This document shows, one piece after another, positions 1 through 6,565 of a stretch of DNA of 10,485 nucleotides. The position numbers and the translations under genes are program-made. The DNA comes from SM23-62 sp964575235 (GTDB lineage Bacteria > Bacteroidota > Bacteroidia > Bacteroidales > SM23-62). Positions within the stretch are counted from its first letter, which is position 1, and each line of letters begins with the position of its first letter. The DNA is taken from the NCBI GenBank assembly GCA_964575235.1, contig CAZNQG010000116.1, positions 1 through 10,485 on the forward strand. The letters run 5' to 3'. The notes beneath the pieces were generated by a model. That model was not told where the DNA came from, did not search any database, and worked only from the letters and a program-made list of their open reading frames with translations.

Positions 1-1
1 G

Positions 2-217
2 ACCCGGATCGAGATCCGGCTCGCCGTGAACACGGACGTTAATCTCGCTCTGTACGACCTGACGGGAAGGAAAATGAGAACGATAGCGCGGGAATACCGG
101 CGGGAGGGAACCCATACCTTCCACCTGGATGGCGGGGGACTGGAAGCCGGGAATTATATCCTGGTACTTGAAACCCGCATGGGACAGGCCCGCCGCTTGA
201 TCAGCCTGGTCCGCTAA
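2..217 (+). CDS. C-terminal end of a T9SS-secreted protein (type A sorting domain), 5'-truncated
   Basis: The reading frame is open from the left edge and ends at TAA 215-217, so only about the last 71 residues are visible. The pattern is that of the Por/T9SS type A C-terminal sorting domain: a short beta-strand, then LALYDLTGRK, a variable strand with EGTHTFHLDGGGLEAGNY, then ILVLETRMGQARRLISLVR. The Gly in 'DLTGRK', the 'L..GNY' turn and the basic, hydrophobic final strand are the usual hallmarks. In this family the domain directs an exported protein through the outer membrane by the type IX system and is normally removed or used for surface anchoring. The catalytic or binding part of the protein lies outside the window, so its function cannot be told. 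A GTG at 26 sits inside the domain and is not a real start. A strong terminator follows at 283-311. Confidence 0.85.
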   Translation, partial: TRIEIRLAVNTDVNLALYDLTGRKMRTIAREYRREGTHTFHLDGGGLEAGNYILVLETRMGQARRLISLVR

Positions 218-225
218 GCGGAAGG

Positions 226-247
226 CCGGTTCCCCCGGGGGAACCGG
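226..247. repeat. 22-bp perfect palindrome just after the T9SS gene
   Basis: The arms CCGGTTCCCCC and GGGGGAACCGG are exact reverse complements with no spacer. The palindrome begins 8 nt after the stop codon of the upstream gene. No T-run follows it, so alone it is not a classical intrinsic terminator. It may act as an extra 3'-end hairpin protecting the mRNA ahead of the true terminator at 283-311. Confidence 0.6.
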
Positions 248-282
248 GATCGGCATACAGAAACCCGATCGTCGGCATTTTT

Positions 283-311
283 AAAAACCGGGCCGCAAGC
301 CCGGTTTTTTT
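283..311. terminator. Bidirectional Rho-independent terminator
   Basis: An 11-bp perfect stem (AAAAACCGGGC, 283-293, with GCCCGGTTTTT, 299-309) closes a 5-nt loop CGCAA. T-runs are present on both strands: seven Ts end at 311 on +, and the A-run at 283-287 gives Us on the minus transcript. It lies between two convergent genes (stop of the T9SS gene at 217, stop of the minus-strand repeat protein at 310-312) and so can end both transcripts. Confidence 0.9.
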
Positions 312-648
312 AATGCCTCAGCAAATACATTTTCTGCCTGTTTCTCCACCCGGCCTGGGATTCATAATCGACAAAGTAGATCTTCAGGTCGGCCTGGGAT
401 TCGTAATCGACGAAATAAATGGTCTTATCCGCCTGGCTTTCGTATTCCACCGCATACCAGAGCCCGTCCCGGTCTGCCTGTGATTCATAGTCCACATAAA
501 AAACCTTCAGGTCGCACTGCGATTCGTACTCCACGACGTAAATCTTAAGATCGGCCTGGGATTCGTAATCGACCCTGAAAACCTTCTGGGCCCCCGCCCT
601 GGCCAATGGAAGGAAGAGGATGCAGGTTATAACAAAGCATTTTCTCAT
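310..648 (-). CDS. Small exported YESQ-repeat protein, DUF6150-like
   Basis: Encodes 112 residues. Residues 1-20 form a signal peptide: basic MRK, a hydrophobic stretch, and ARAGA before Q21, a signal peptidase I type site; there is no lipobox Cys. The mature part is six copies of a short unit built on [VF]-[DE]-YESQ-A-D, with YESQ at residues 28, 41, 54, 69, 82 and 95. The period is 13 residues, except for 15 between copies 3 and 4. Copy 2 has Cys instead of Ala (C45). I recognise this as resembling DUF6150, a family of short repeat proteins common in Bacteroidetes; I recall that family being renamed for a predicted and later solved 7_1 knot, but I cannot check this here. Function is unknown. 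The start at 648 was chosen over the in-frame ATG at 702 because it puts the signal peptide at the N-terminus. It shares the terminator at 283-311 with the convergent gene. Confidence 0.85.
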   Translation of the reverse strand: MRKCFVITCILFLPLARAGAQKVFRVDYESQADLKIYVVEYESQCDLKVFYVDYESQADRDGLWYAVEYESQADKTIYFVDYESQADLKIYFVDYESQAGWRNRQKMYLLRH

Positions 649-764
649 CACGCTTGCCTTTTCAGTACATCGTGCAAAAACTGGACCGGAATCAGTAAAC
701 ACTCCGGCGGAGATCGAGGTATTGTTTTCTGTAGAAACAGACGGGTGACCGGTTGGCCCGGTTC

Positions 765-1565
765 TCAGGAATAAACCCGTTCCAGGAAACTCCGGACTCC
801 CTGAAGGGATTTTTCCTTTTCCTCCACGAAGCCCATGTGGCCCGAATCCTCGAGGACCAGGATTTCCGTTTCGGGGGCAAGATTGAAAGTCTGCTCGTAT
901 ACCCCGAAGGGGATGTAATAATCCTTGCGACCGGCGATGATGAAAACCGGATCCGTTGAGGCTTTGAGGACATCCCTCCGGTCCGGTCGTGCCTTCATTC
1001 CCTCGAGCGCATGGATGATGCCTTCATCCGGCGTGGCCAGGGCGATCTGCCTGGCCCACTCGATCCGTTCGGCAAGACGTTTGTGATTGTCCGCCGCAAA
1101 GGCATTCGGGATGTTCACGTCAATGAACTGACGCTTCTTCCCAGCCCTGACCAGGGCGATTTCACGGTCCCGGTTCAACCTTTTCTCTTCCGTATCGGGA
1201 AGCGCATGGGAATGGAAGAGCCCGAAGCCGATGGTAACCTCCGGGTAGATTTCCTCGAATGCAAGGGCTGCGTACCCCCCCATGGAATGCCCGATGACGA
1301 CTACACGATGGATCCCGAGGAAATCAAGCACGTGCTTAACCGAGTCGGCCATGACGGCCATGGTATCAACCGCGGCATAGATCCCGGAGCGGCCGTGCCC
1401 GGGCAGGTCCACAGCTATCACGCGGTAATCCTTCGCAAGCTCATCGGTAAACCCCTCCCATATGTCAAGGGATTCGAGGTATCCGTGCATCAGAACGACC
1501 GGGTTTCCGTAGCCCAGGTCGGCATACCGCAGAACGGTATCGTGGTATTCGACGGTGGATATCAT
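765..1565 (-). CDS. Alpha/beta-fold hydrolase
   Basis: A full-length (266 aa) cytoplasmic serine hydrolase of the alpha/beta-hydrolase fold; no signal peptide is visible. Seen in order: the oxyanion-hole HG motif (H27-G28, 'VLMHGYLES'), the strand-loop 'VDLPGHGRSG' (52-61), the nucleophile elbow GHSMGG with Ser94, a cap-domain helical region around 115-195, the probable acid Asp215 in 'AGRKDYYIP', and the catalytic His243 in 'DSGHMGF'. The triad Ser94-Asp215-His243 is therefore intact. The family includes esterases, lactonases and C-C hydrolases, and the sequence alone does not tell the substrate. It lies 62 nt downstream of the aminopeptidase P gene on the same strand with no clear terminator between them, so the two probably share a transcript. 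A large antisense reading frame (1011-1583, +) is a shadow. Confidence 0.9.
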   Translation of the reverse strand: MISTVEYHDTVLRYADLGYGNPVVLMHGYLESLDIWEGFTDELAKDYRVIAVDLPGHGRSGIYAAVDTMAVMADSVKHVLDFLGIHRVVVIGHSMGGYAALAFEEIYPEVTIGFGLFHSHALPDTEEKRLNRDREIALVRAGKKRQFIDVNIPNAFAADNHKRLAERIEWARQIALATPDEGIIHALEGMKARPDRRDVLKASTDPVFIIAGRKDYYIPFGVYEQTFNLAPETEILVLEDSGHMGFVEEKEKSLQGVRSFLERVYS

Positions 1566-1627
1566 ACCGTTAAATTACGATAAAATAATGAATTACTGGA
1601 AGTCCGTTCGATTCCCCGGGGTCTCTA

Positions 1628-2917
1628 TCACCCGGCATTCATTTTTTCTTCGATCTCCCCGGCCTCGGTGGGGAATCCTACCATCAGGTCCTCATGGCCG
1701 TTCTCCGTGATGAGGATATCGTTCTCTATCCTTATCCCGGTATTTTCCTTGGGTATATAGATACCCGGTTCGCAGGTAAGAACCATACCGGGTTTCAGGG
1801 GATCCTGTTTGCCGCCCACATCGTGAACATCCAGTCCCAGGAAATGAGCCGTTCCGTGCATGAAGTATTTCTTGTAAAGGGGGTTTCCCCGGTCCTGGTT
1901 TTTCAGTTCCTCTTTGCTGTATAATCCAAGCCGGAGGTGCTCCTCCGTGCAGATCCTGCCTGCCTCTTCGTTTATTTTTTCAATGGTGGTTCCCGGTTTC
2001 ATCAGGGATCGTGCCTGGCGGAAGACGCGCAGGACCGAATCATACAGTTCACGCTGCCGTTTGGTGAACCTGCCGTTCACCGGGATGGTGCGGGTACAGT
2101 CCGACGCATAATTGGAATACTCAGCACCGAAATCCATCAATAAAAGTTCCCCGTCCCGGCAAACCCCGTCGTTAGAGGTATAGTGCAGCATGCAGGCATT
2201 GGCCCCGGCGGCAACGATGGGAGGATAGGCATGTCCCCCGGCACCGCGGCGTATGAATTCGTGGCTCATTTCCGCCTCGACCTCGTATTCATACAGACCG
2301 GGCCTGACGAATCCAAGAACCCTCTCCAGGGCCGCCTGTGTGATGCCGGCTGCCTTCCGTATCAGGACCACCTCCTCCGGCTCCTTGACCATCCGGAGCT
2401 TTGCCATGAGGGGGGCAAGGCGCCGGATCTCGTGTGCGGGATAATCTTTTCTCAGGTGTGCCATCATACGTTCGTCCCTGGAAGGATAATCCGGTTTGAA
2501 CTTCTCGTGTTCGGGAATGTTGCAGTATATCTTTTTGCCGCGCAGGATCAGCGGCCTGGATACGGCCTCAAATTCCTCCAGCCAGTGGATCGCTTTAATC
2601 CCCGAGAGCTTCCCGGCCCCTTCCATGTCCAGTTTCCTGCCTTCCCAGGTCTCCAGTCCGGGTTCAGGCCTGCGCAGGAACAGCAGGGATTTCTTATCCT
2701 TATCCCCACCCGGGCAAATCAGCAGTAGGGACATCTCCTGTTCGATACCGCTCAAATAGAACAGGTCCGAGTTCTGGCGATAGGGATAGTACTGGTCTCC
2801 GCTACGGACCATCCGGTCGTTGGAGTGCACGATCGCCACGGCATCCTTTTCAAGCTTCCTGAGAAGCTTCTTCCGGTTCCGTAAGAAAAGAGCGGACGGG
2901 ATGGGGGAATATCTCAT
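1628..2917 (-). CDS. pepP: Xaa-Pro aminopeptidase (M24B, aminopeptidase P family)
   Basis: A 429-residue dinuclear-metal peptidase that removes N-terminal residues preceding proline. An N-terminal AMP_N-type domain (about 1-160, with 'YPYRQNSDLFYLSGIEQ' at 44-60) precedes a pita-bread catalytic domain (about 175-420). All five expected metal ligands are present: Asp262 ('LLMDFGAEY'), Asp273 ('ASDCTRTIPV'), His358 ('HGTAHFLGLDVHD'), Glu383 ('TCEPGIY') and Glu398 ('GIRIENDI'). His245, His354 and His365 match the conserved active-site histidines of the family. The length is close to E. coli PepP. No signal peptide is seen, so it should be cytoplasmic. The gene is divergent from sdhC with a 129-nt intergenic region, and the alpha/beta hydrolase follows it. 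Compared with the second M24B gene at 6557-7945, the last two ligands are close together (15 residues), as in true aminopeptidase P. Confidence 0.93.
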   Translation of the reverse strand: MRYSPIPSALFLRNRKKLLRKLEKDAVAIVHSNDRMVRSGDQYYPYRQNSDLFYLSGIEQEMSLLLICPGGDKDKKSLLFLRRPEPGLETWEGRKLDMEGAGKLSGIKAIHWLEEFEAVSRPLILRGKKIYCNIPEHEKFKPDYPSRDERMMAHLRKDYPAHEIRRLAPLMAKLRMVKEPEEVVLIRKAAGITQAALERVLGFVRPGLYEYEVEAEMSHEFIRRGAGGHAYPPIVAAGANACMLHYTSNDGVCRDGELLLMDFGAEYSNYASDCTRTIPVNGRFTKRQRELYDSVLRVFRQARSLMKPGTTIEKINEEAGRICTEEHLRLGLYSKEELKNQDRGNPLYKKYFMHGTAHFLGLDVHDVGGKQDPLKPGMVLTCEPGIYIPKENTGIRIENDILITENGHEDLMVGFPTEAGEIEEKMNAG

Positions 2918-2982
2918 TCTGTAAATTTTCTCTAAATAATCTGGATTGTGTTAAGGAACATCTGACACATCCGTCATAAATT

Positions 2983-2990
2983 TAATTTTG
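2983..2990 (+). promoter_or_regulatory. Probable -7 promoter element of the sdhCAB operon
   Basis: TAATTTTG matches the Bacteroidetes -7 consensus TAnnTTTG exactly. A weak -33-like TCTG lies at 2961-2964 (18-nt spacer). Transcription would start near 2997, about 50 nt before the ATG at 3047. This also argues against the in-frame GTG at 2990, which would overlap the promoter element. Confidence 0.5.
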
Positions 2991-3046
2991 TGAATATAAA
3001 GATACGTAACAAGCCATTTCTCACAACATCCGTAAACCATCCAAAT

Positions 3047-3718
3047 ATGAGCATTATCTTTAGTTCCAGCATCGGCAAAAAGCTGCTGGTGGCCCTGGCG
3101 GGAATTTTTCTGATCCTTTTTCTCCTGGTACATCTGGGGATTAACCTGACACTTATTTTATGTGAATCCTCCAGGCCATTCAACGTGGCAGCCCATTTTA
3201 TGGGCACCAATATCGTTATTAAGATCTTTGAAGTAATTTTATTTACGGCTTTCCTGCTGCATATCATTTATGTTATCATTCTGCAGATTCAGAACTGGTT
3301 CGCCCGACCAAAACGTTACAAAATTCCAAATTTTTCCCAGTCATCTTTCTTTTCCAAATTCATGATATGGCTGGGCGGTATCATTTTAATCTTCCTTGTC
3401 CTGCATCTTTTCAATTTTTATTTCAAAAGCAAGTTCGGGCAAATTGAAGAAATCACTTACGATAACATCCATTATTACGCCGACCTGAGTTCACTGGTAA
3501 TGTGGAAATTTCAATCTCCCGGAATCGTGATCTTTTATATTGCCTGTTTCCTGATACTCGGATTTCATTTATGGCATGGTTTTCAATCGGCTTTCCAGAC
3601 CCTTGGCCTAAACCATAAAAATTATACCCCTTTCATCAAAAAGCTCGGGATGGTTTATACGATCGTGGTTATATCGGGCTTTACAGCAATTCCACTGGTT
3701 ATTTATTTCTTCCATTAG
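3047..3718 (+). CDS. sdhC: Succinate dehydrogenase/fumarate reductase cytochrome b subunit
   Basis: The membrane anchor of complex II (223 aa from ATG 3047). The opening 'SSSIGKKLLVALAGIFLILFLLVHL' region is characteristic of the fused Bacteroidetes/epsilon-proteobacterial type cytochrome b. I see five hydrophobic helices at about 12-35, 58-80, 107-127, 157-177 and 199-222. Histidines at 29, 72, 120 and 174 sit within helices at spacings like those of the four heme ligands in the di-heme Wolinella fumarate reductase, so two hemes b are likely (inference). It passes electrons between SdhB and menaquinone. The ORF extends 5' to a GTG at 2990, but that codon overlaps the promoter box, and the extra 19 residues are polar and atypical. 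It is first in the sdhCAB operon, with sdhA 21 nt downstream. Confidence 0.93.
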   Translation: MSIIFSSSIGKKLLVALAGIFLILFLLVHLGINLTLILCESSRPFNVAAHFMGTNIVIKIFEVILFTAFLLHIIYVIILQIQNWFARPKRYKIPNFSQSSFFSKFMIWLGGIILIFLVLHLFNFYFKSKFGQIEEITYDNIHYYADLSSLVMWKFQSPGIVIFYIACFLILGFHLWHGFQSAFQTLGLNHKNYTPFIKKLGMVYTIVVISGFTAIPLVIYFFH

Positions 3719-3739
3719 AATAAAGAAAAACAATACATC

Positions 3740-5659
3740 ATGGCTATACTAGATGCAAAAATCCCTGAAGGTCCCCTGGCAGAAAAATGGACGAAATACA
3801 AGTCTTCCATGAAGCTGGTAAGTCCCGCCAACAAAAAGAAACTTGACATCATCATTGTAGGAACAGGAGCTGCCGGCGCAAGTGCCGCATCTACCCTGGG
3901 AGAACTGGGGTATAATATCAAAATATTTTGTTTTCAGGATTCCCCGCGCAGGGCGCATGCCATTGCTTCCCAGGGAGGCATCAATGCCACAAAAAATTAT
4001 CAGAATGACGGAGACAGTGTTTACAGGCTTTTTTATGACATGATCAAAGGAGGTGATTTCCGTGCCAGGGAAGCCAACGTATACAGGGCTGCAGAAGTGA
4101 GCAACCAGGTTATAGATCATTATACGGCCCTCGGGGTTCCCTTTGCCAGAGATTATGGGGGCACGTTAACCAACCGATCTTTTGGTGGCGTCCAGGTTTC
4201 AAGAACTTTTTATGCGAAAGGACAAACCGGTCAGCAATGCCTGCTGGCAGCGTACTCTTCACTGAACAGGCAAATCAGCAAAGGAACGGTTACCATGTAC
4301 AGCCGGAGGGAGATGCTGGACCTTGTATTGGTAGATGGAAAAGCCAGGGGAATTATTACAAGGAATCTTATAACCGGTGAACTGGAACGTCATTCAGCTC
4401 ATGCCGTGGTACTGGCCACAGGCGGTTATGGTACCGTTTTCTATCTTTCCACGCTTGCCGTCGGGTCAAATGCCTCGGCTGCCTGGAAAGCTCACCTTAA
4501 GGGAGCATTGTTTGCCAACCCCAGTTTTGTCCAGATACACCCTACTTCCGTTCCCCAGCTAAATGAATATCAGGCAAAACTGACACTGATGTCCGAGTCA
4601 CTCAGAAACGACGGGCGCATATGGGTACCAAAACAAAAGGGTGATAAGAGGCCTCCCAATGATATACCTGACGAGGAACGGGATTATTATCTTGAAAGAA
4701 GATATCCTGCATACGGGAATCTTGTACCCAGGGATGTGGGTTCCAGGGCGGCCAAAGAGCGCTGTGATGCCGGTTATGGTGTCGGGAAAACAGGCCTGGC
4801 GGTTTATATGGATTTCAGGGATGCGATTAATAAACAGGGCGAGGCAGCCATTGAAGCCAAGTACGGCAACCTCTTTGAAATGTATCAAACAATTACCGGC
4901 ATCAATCCCTATAAAGAGCCCATGCAGATCTACCCGGCAGGCCATTATACGATGGGTGGGCTCTGGGTGGACTATAACCTGATGACAACCATTCCGGGCC
5001 TGTATGCCATCGGGGAGGCAAATTTTTCCGATCATGGTGCCAACCGGCTTGGTGCAGCATCCCTCATGCAGTGTTCTGGGGATGGTTATTTTGTTCTTCC
5101 TTTTACCATCAGTGAATACATGGCTGGCCAGATCAAAACACCAAGAATATCCACTGACCTGAAGGAATTCGATGAAACAGAAAAAAATGTCAGGGAAAGG
5201 CTTCAAAAACTTATATCGATCAATGGAACACAAACCCCTACAAGCTTCCATAAAAGGCTCGGAAAGATCATGTGGGATTACTGCGGCATGTACAGAAACG
5301 AAGAAGGTTTGAAAAAGGCGGCAAAACTCGTAAAGGAACTGAAACAGGAATTCTGGAACGACCTCAAAATTGCCGGTGGCCTGGATGACCTGAACCAGGA
5401 ACTTGAAAAAGCCGGCAGAGTGGCCGATTTTTTCAATCTTGCTGACCTGATGATCACCGATGCCCTGAACAGGAAAGAATCATGCGGTGCCCATTTCAGG
5501 GAAGAAAGCCAAACTCCCGATGGTGAGGCAATGCGGAACGATGATGAATATCTGTATGTCGCAGCGTGGGAATATACGGGTGAAGATAGACCGCACCGCC
5601 TGCATAAAGAGGATCTTGTCTTCGAAGAAGTGGAGGTACAGGTCAGAAGCTATAAATAA
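3740..5659 (+). CDS. sdhA: Succinate dehydrogenase/fumarate reductase flavoprotein subunit
   Basis: The catalytic FAD subunit (639 aa) interconverting succinate and fumarate on the cytoplasmic face of the membrane. The N-terminal dinucleotide fold shows IIVGTGAAGAS (G41, G43, G46). His73 in 'RRAHAIASQGGINA' is the expected covalent FAD attachment site. Substrate-site residues can be matched: His267 ('VQIHPTS'), Arg331 as the probable proton-transfer arginine ('VPRDVGSRA'), His402 ('GHYTMGG') and Arg436 ('DHGANRLGAASL'). The C-terminal helical and capping parts run to 'VEVQVRSYK'. The length is typical of the longer Bacteroidetes form. Whether the enzyme runs mainly as dehydrogenase or as fumarate reductase cannot be told from sequence. 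It lies 21 nt after sdhC and 13 nt before sdhB, with A-rich leaders and no clear Shine-Dalgarno, as usual in this phylum. Confidence 0.96.
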   Translation: MAILDAKIPEGPLAEKWTKYKSSMKLVSPANKKKLDIIIVGTGAAGASAASTLGELGYNIKIFCFQDSPRRAHAIASQGGINATKNYQNDGDSVYRLFYDMIKGGDFRAREANVYRAAEVSNQVIDHYTALGVPFARDYGGTLTNRSFGGVQVSRTFYAKGQTGQQCLLAAYSSLNRQISKGTVTMYSRREMLDLVLVDGKARGIITRNLITGELERHSAHAVVLATGGYGTVFYLSTLAVGSNASAAWKAHLKGALFANPSFVQIHPTSVPQLNEYQAKLTLMSESLRNDGRIWVPKQKGDKRPPNDIPDEERDYYLERRYPAYGNLVPRDVGSRAAKERCDAGYGVGKTGLAVYMDFRDAINKQGEAAIEAKYGNLFEMYQTITGINPYKEPMQIYPAGHYTMGGLWVDYNLMTTIPGLYAIGEANFSDHGANRLGAASLMQCSGDGYFVLPFTISEYMAGQIKTPRISTDLKEFDETEKNVRERLQKLISINGTQTPTSFHKRLGKIMWDYCGMYRNEEGLKKAAKLVKELKQEFWNDLKIAGGLDDLNQELEKAGRVADFFNLADLMITDALNRKESCGAHFREESQTPDGEAMRNDDEYLYVAAWEYTGEDRPHRLHKEDLVFEEVEVQVRSYK

Positions 5660-5672
5660 TAAACAACATACA

Positions 5673-6413
5673 ATGAAAGTAAGACTAAAGATATGGCGCC
5701 AGGAAAATGCAAATGCAAAAGGTGCTTTCGTTACTTATGATTTCGATCAGGTTTCTCCGGATATGTCATTCCTCGAAATGCTGGATGCCCTGAACCATAA
5801 ACTGATCTCAGAAGGAGATACTCCCATTGCTTTTGATCACGATTGCAGGGAAGGCATCTGCGGATCCTGCGGTTTGTATATTAATGGCCGGCCACATGGT
5901 CCTGGAAAAGGTATAACCACCTGCCATTTATCCATGCGGGCTTTTAAAGATGGCGAAACGATTTATGTCGAACCGTGGAGGGCAAAACCTTTTCCCGTTA
6001 TCAAGGATCTGATTGTTGACCGTTCCGCTTTCGATAAAATAATGCATGCGGGTGGCTTTGTCTCGGTCAACACGGGCGGCGCCCCAGATGCCAACTCCAT
6101 ACTTGTCCCAAAAGAAAATTCTGACCTGGCCTTTGATTCGTCGGTTTGCATTGGTTGCGGAGCCTGTGTCGCAGCCTGTAAAAATGCTTCAGCCATGTTA
6201 TTTGTAGGAGCCAAAATCTCACATCTGGCATTGCTTCCCCAGGGAAGGGTCGAAGCAAAGGAAAGAGTGAAAAAAATGGTTGCCGAAATGGACAGGCTGG
6301 GTTTTGGTAATTGCACCAACACCGGAGCCTGTGAGGTCGAATGTCCGAAAGAAATAAAACTGACCAATATTGCCAGGATGAACCGCGAGTATTTTACGGC
6401 CAAGATTACCTGA
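5673..6413 (+). CDS. sdhB: Succinate dehydrogenase/fumarate reductase iron-sulfur subunit
   Basis: The electron-transfer subunit (246 aa) linking SdhA flavin to SdhC heme and quinone. The N-terminal plant-type ferredoxin domain has the [2Fe-2S] ligands Cys58, Cys63, Cys66 and Cys84 ('CREGICGSCG', then 'TTC'). The C-terminal domain has Cys159-x2-Cys162-x2-Cys165-x3-Cys169 and Cys214, Cys220, Cys224. By the E. coli SdhB pattern, 159/162/165/224 hold [4Fe-4S] and 169/214/220 hold [3Fe-4S], so all three clusters are intact. I chose ATG 5673 because the reading frame is open further upstream only by overlapping sdhA, and MKVRLKIWRQ is the normal start of this family in Bacteroidetes. It is the last gene of the operon; a probable terminator follows about 50 nt later. 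Confidence 0.96.
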   Translation: MKVRLKIWRQENANAKGAFVTYDFDQVSPDMSFLEMLDALNHKLISEGDTPIAFDHDCREGICGSCGLYINGRPHGPGKGITTCHLSMRAFKDGETIYVEPWRAKPFPVIKDLIVDRSAFDKIMHAGGFVSVNTGGAPDANSILVPKENSDLAFDSSVCIGCGACVAACKNASAMLFVGAKISHLALLPQGRVEAKERVKKMVAEMDRLGFGNCTNTGACEVECPKEIKLTNIARMNREYFTAKIT

Positions 6414-6431
6414 AATACTCCAGCAGGCAAT

Positions 6432-6565
6432 AAGGAATAGATAAAGAATTTACTTTAATATGGAGGGCATGGTTTGCTAAGGCGCCTCTTTTTTGTGTTA
6501 TTCGCATAAAAAGCAGCGCCGTGTAAATCTATGCCCGGAATATATGAATTCTTAATCTATTCCTT
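6432..6565. repeat. 19-bp imperfect inverted repeat spanning the sdhB/prolidase intergenic region
   Basis: AAGGAATAGATAAAGAATT (6432-6450) is the reverse complement of 6547-6565 except at one position (18 of 19 match), with 96 nt between the arms. Smaller pairs nest inside: GGGCAT (6465-6470) with ATGCCC (6531-6536), and GGCGC (6481-6485) with GCGCC (6516-6520), followed inward by CTTTTT/AAAAAG. The right arm covers the stop codon of the minus-strand peptidase gene (6557-6559). I see no flanking target-site duplication. Confidence 0.6.
6463..6494 (+). terminator. Probable intrinsic terminator of sdhCAB
   Basis: GAGGGC (6463-6468) can pair with GC-G-CCTC (6482-6488) with one bulged G and a 13-nt loop, followed directly by six Ts (6489-6494). 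It lies about 50 nt after the sdhB stop. The stem is short, so this is a moderate call. An alternative fold uses 6481-6520. Confidence 0.4.

Noticed and set aside
391..573. Regular short repeats suggesting a CRISPR-like array
   Set aside because: The repeats are in frame, encode the YESQ units of one protein, and have no unique spacers of constant size.
310..702. Longer form of the YESQ-repeat gene starting at ATG 702
   Set aside because: It would bury the signal peptide behind 18 polar residues; ATG 648 places it at the N-terminus.
703..764. Small nested dyads (741-746/775-780 and 748-752/758-762) and a TGTTTTC/GAAACA pairing as a terminator for the alpha/beta hydrolase
   Set aside because: The stems are 5-6 bp with bulges and no proper T-run on the minus strand; not strong enough to call.
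1011..1583. 190-codon open frame on +
   Set aside because: It is antisense to the alpha/beta hydrolase with an intact triad; it has no family resemblance or promoter.
2183..2728. 181-codon open frame on +
   Set aside because: It is antisense to the aminopeptidase P gene; its composition reflects the complementary strand of a GC-richer gene.
2990..3046. GTG 2990 as the start of sdhC
   Set aside because: The codon overlaps the -7 promoter element, and the added residues are unlike family N-termini.
5487..5672. Upstream extension of sdhB into sdhA
   Set aside because: It is only an out-of-frame open stretch within sdhA; ATG 5673 gives the normal SdhB N-terminus and length.
6432..6565. Insertion sequence or complete MITE
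   Set aside because: There is no transposase and no visible target-site duplication; kept only as an inverted repeat.
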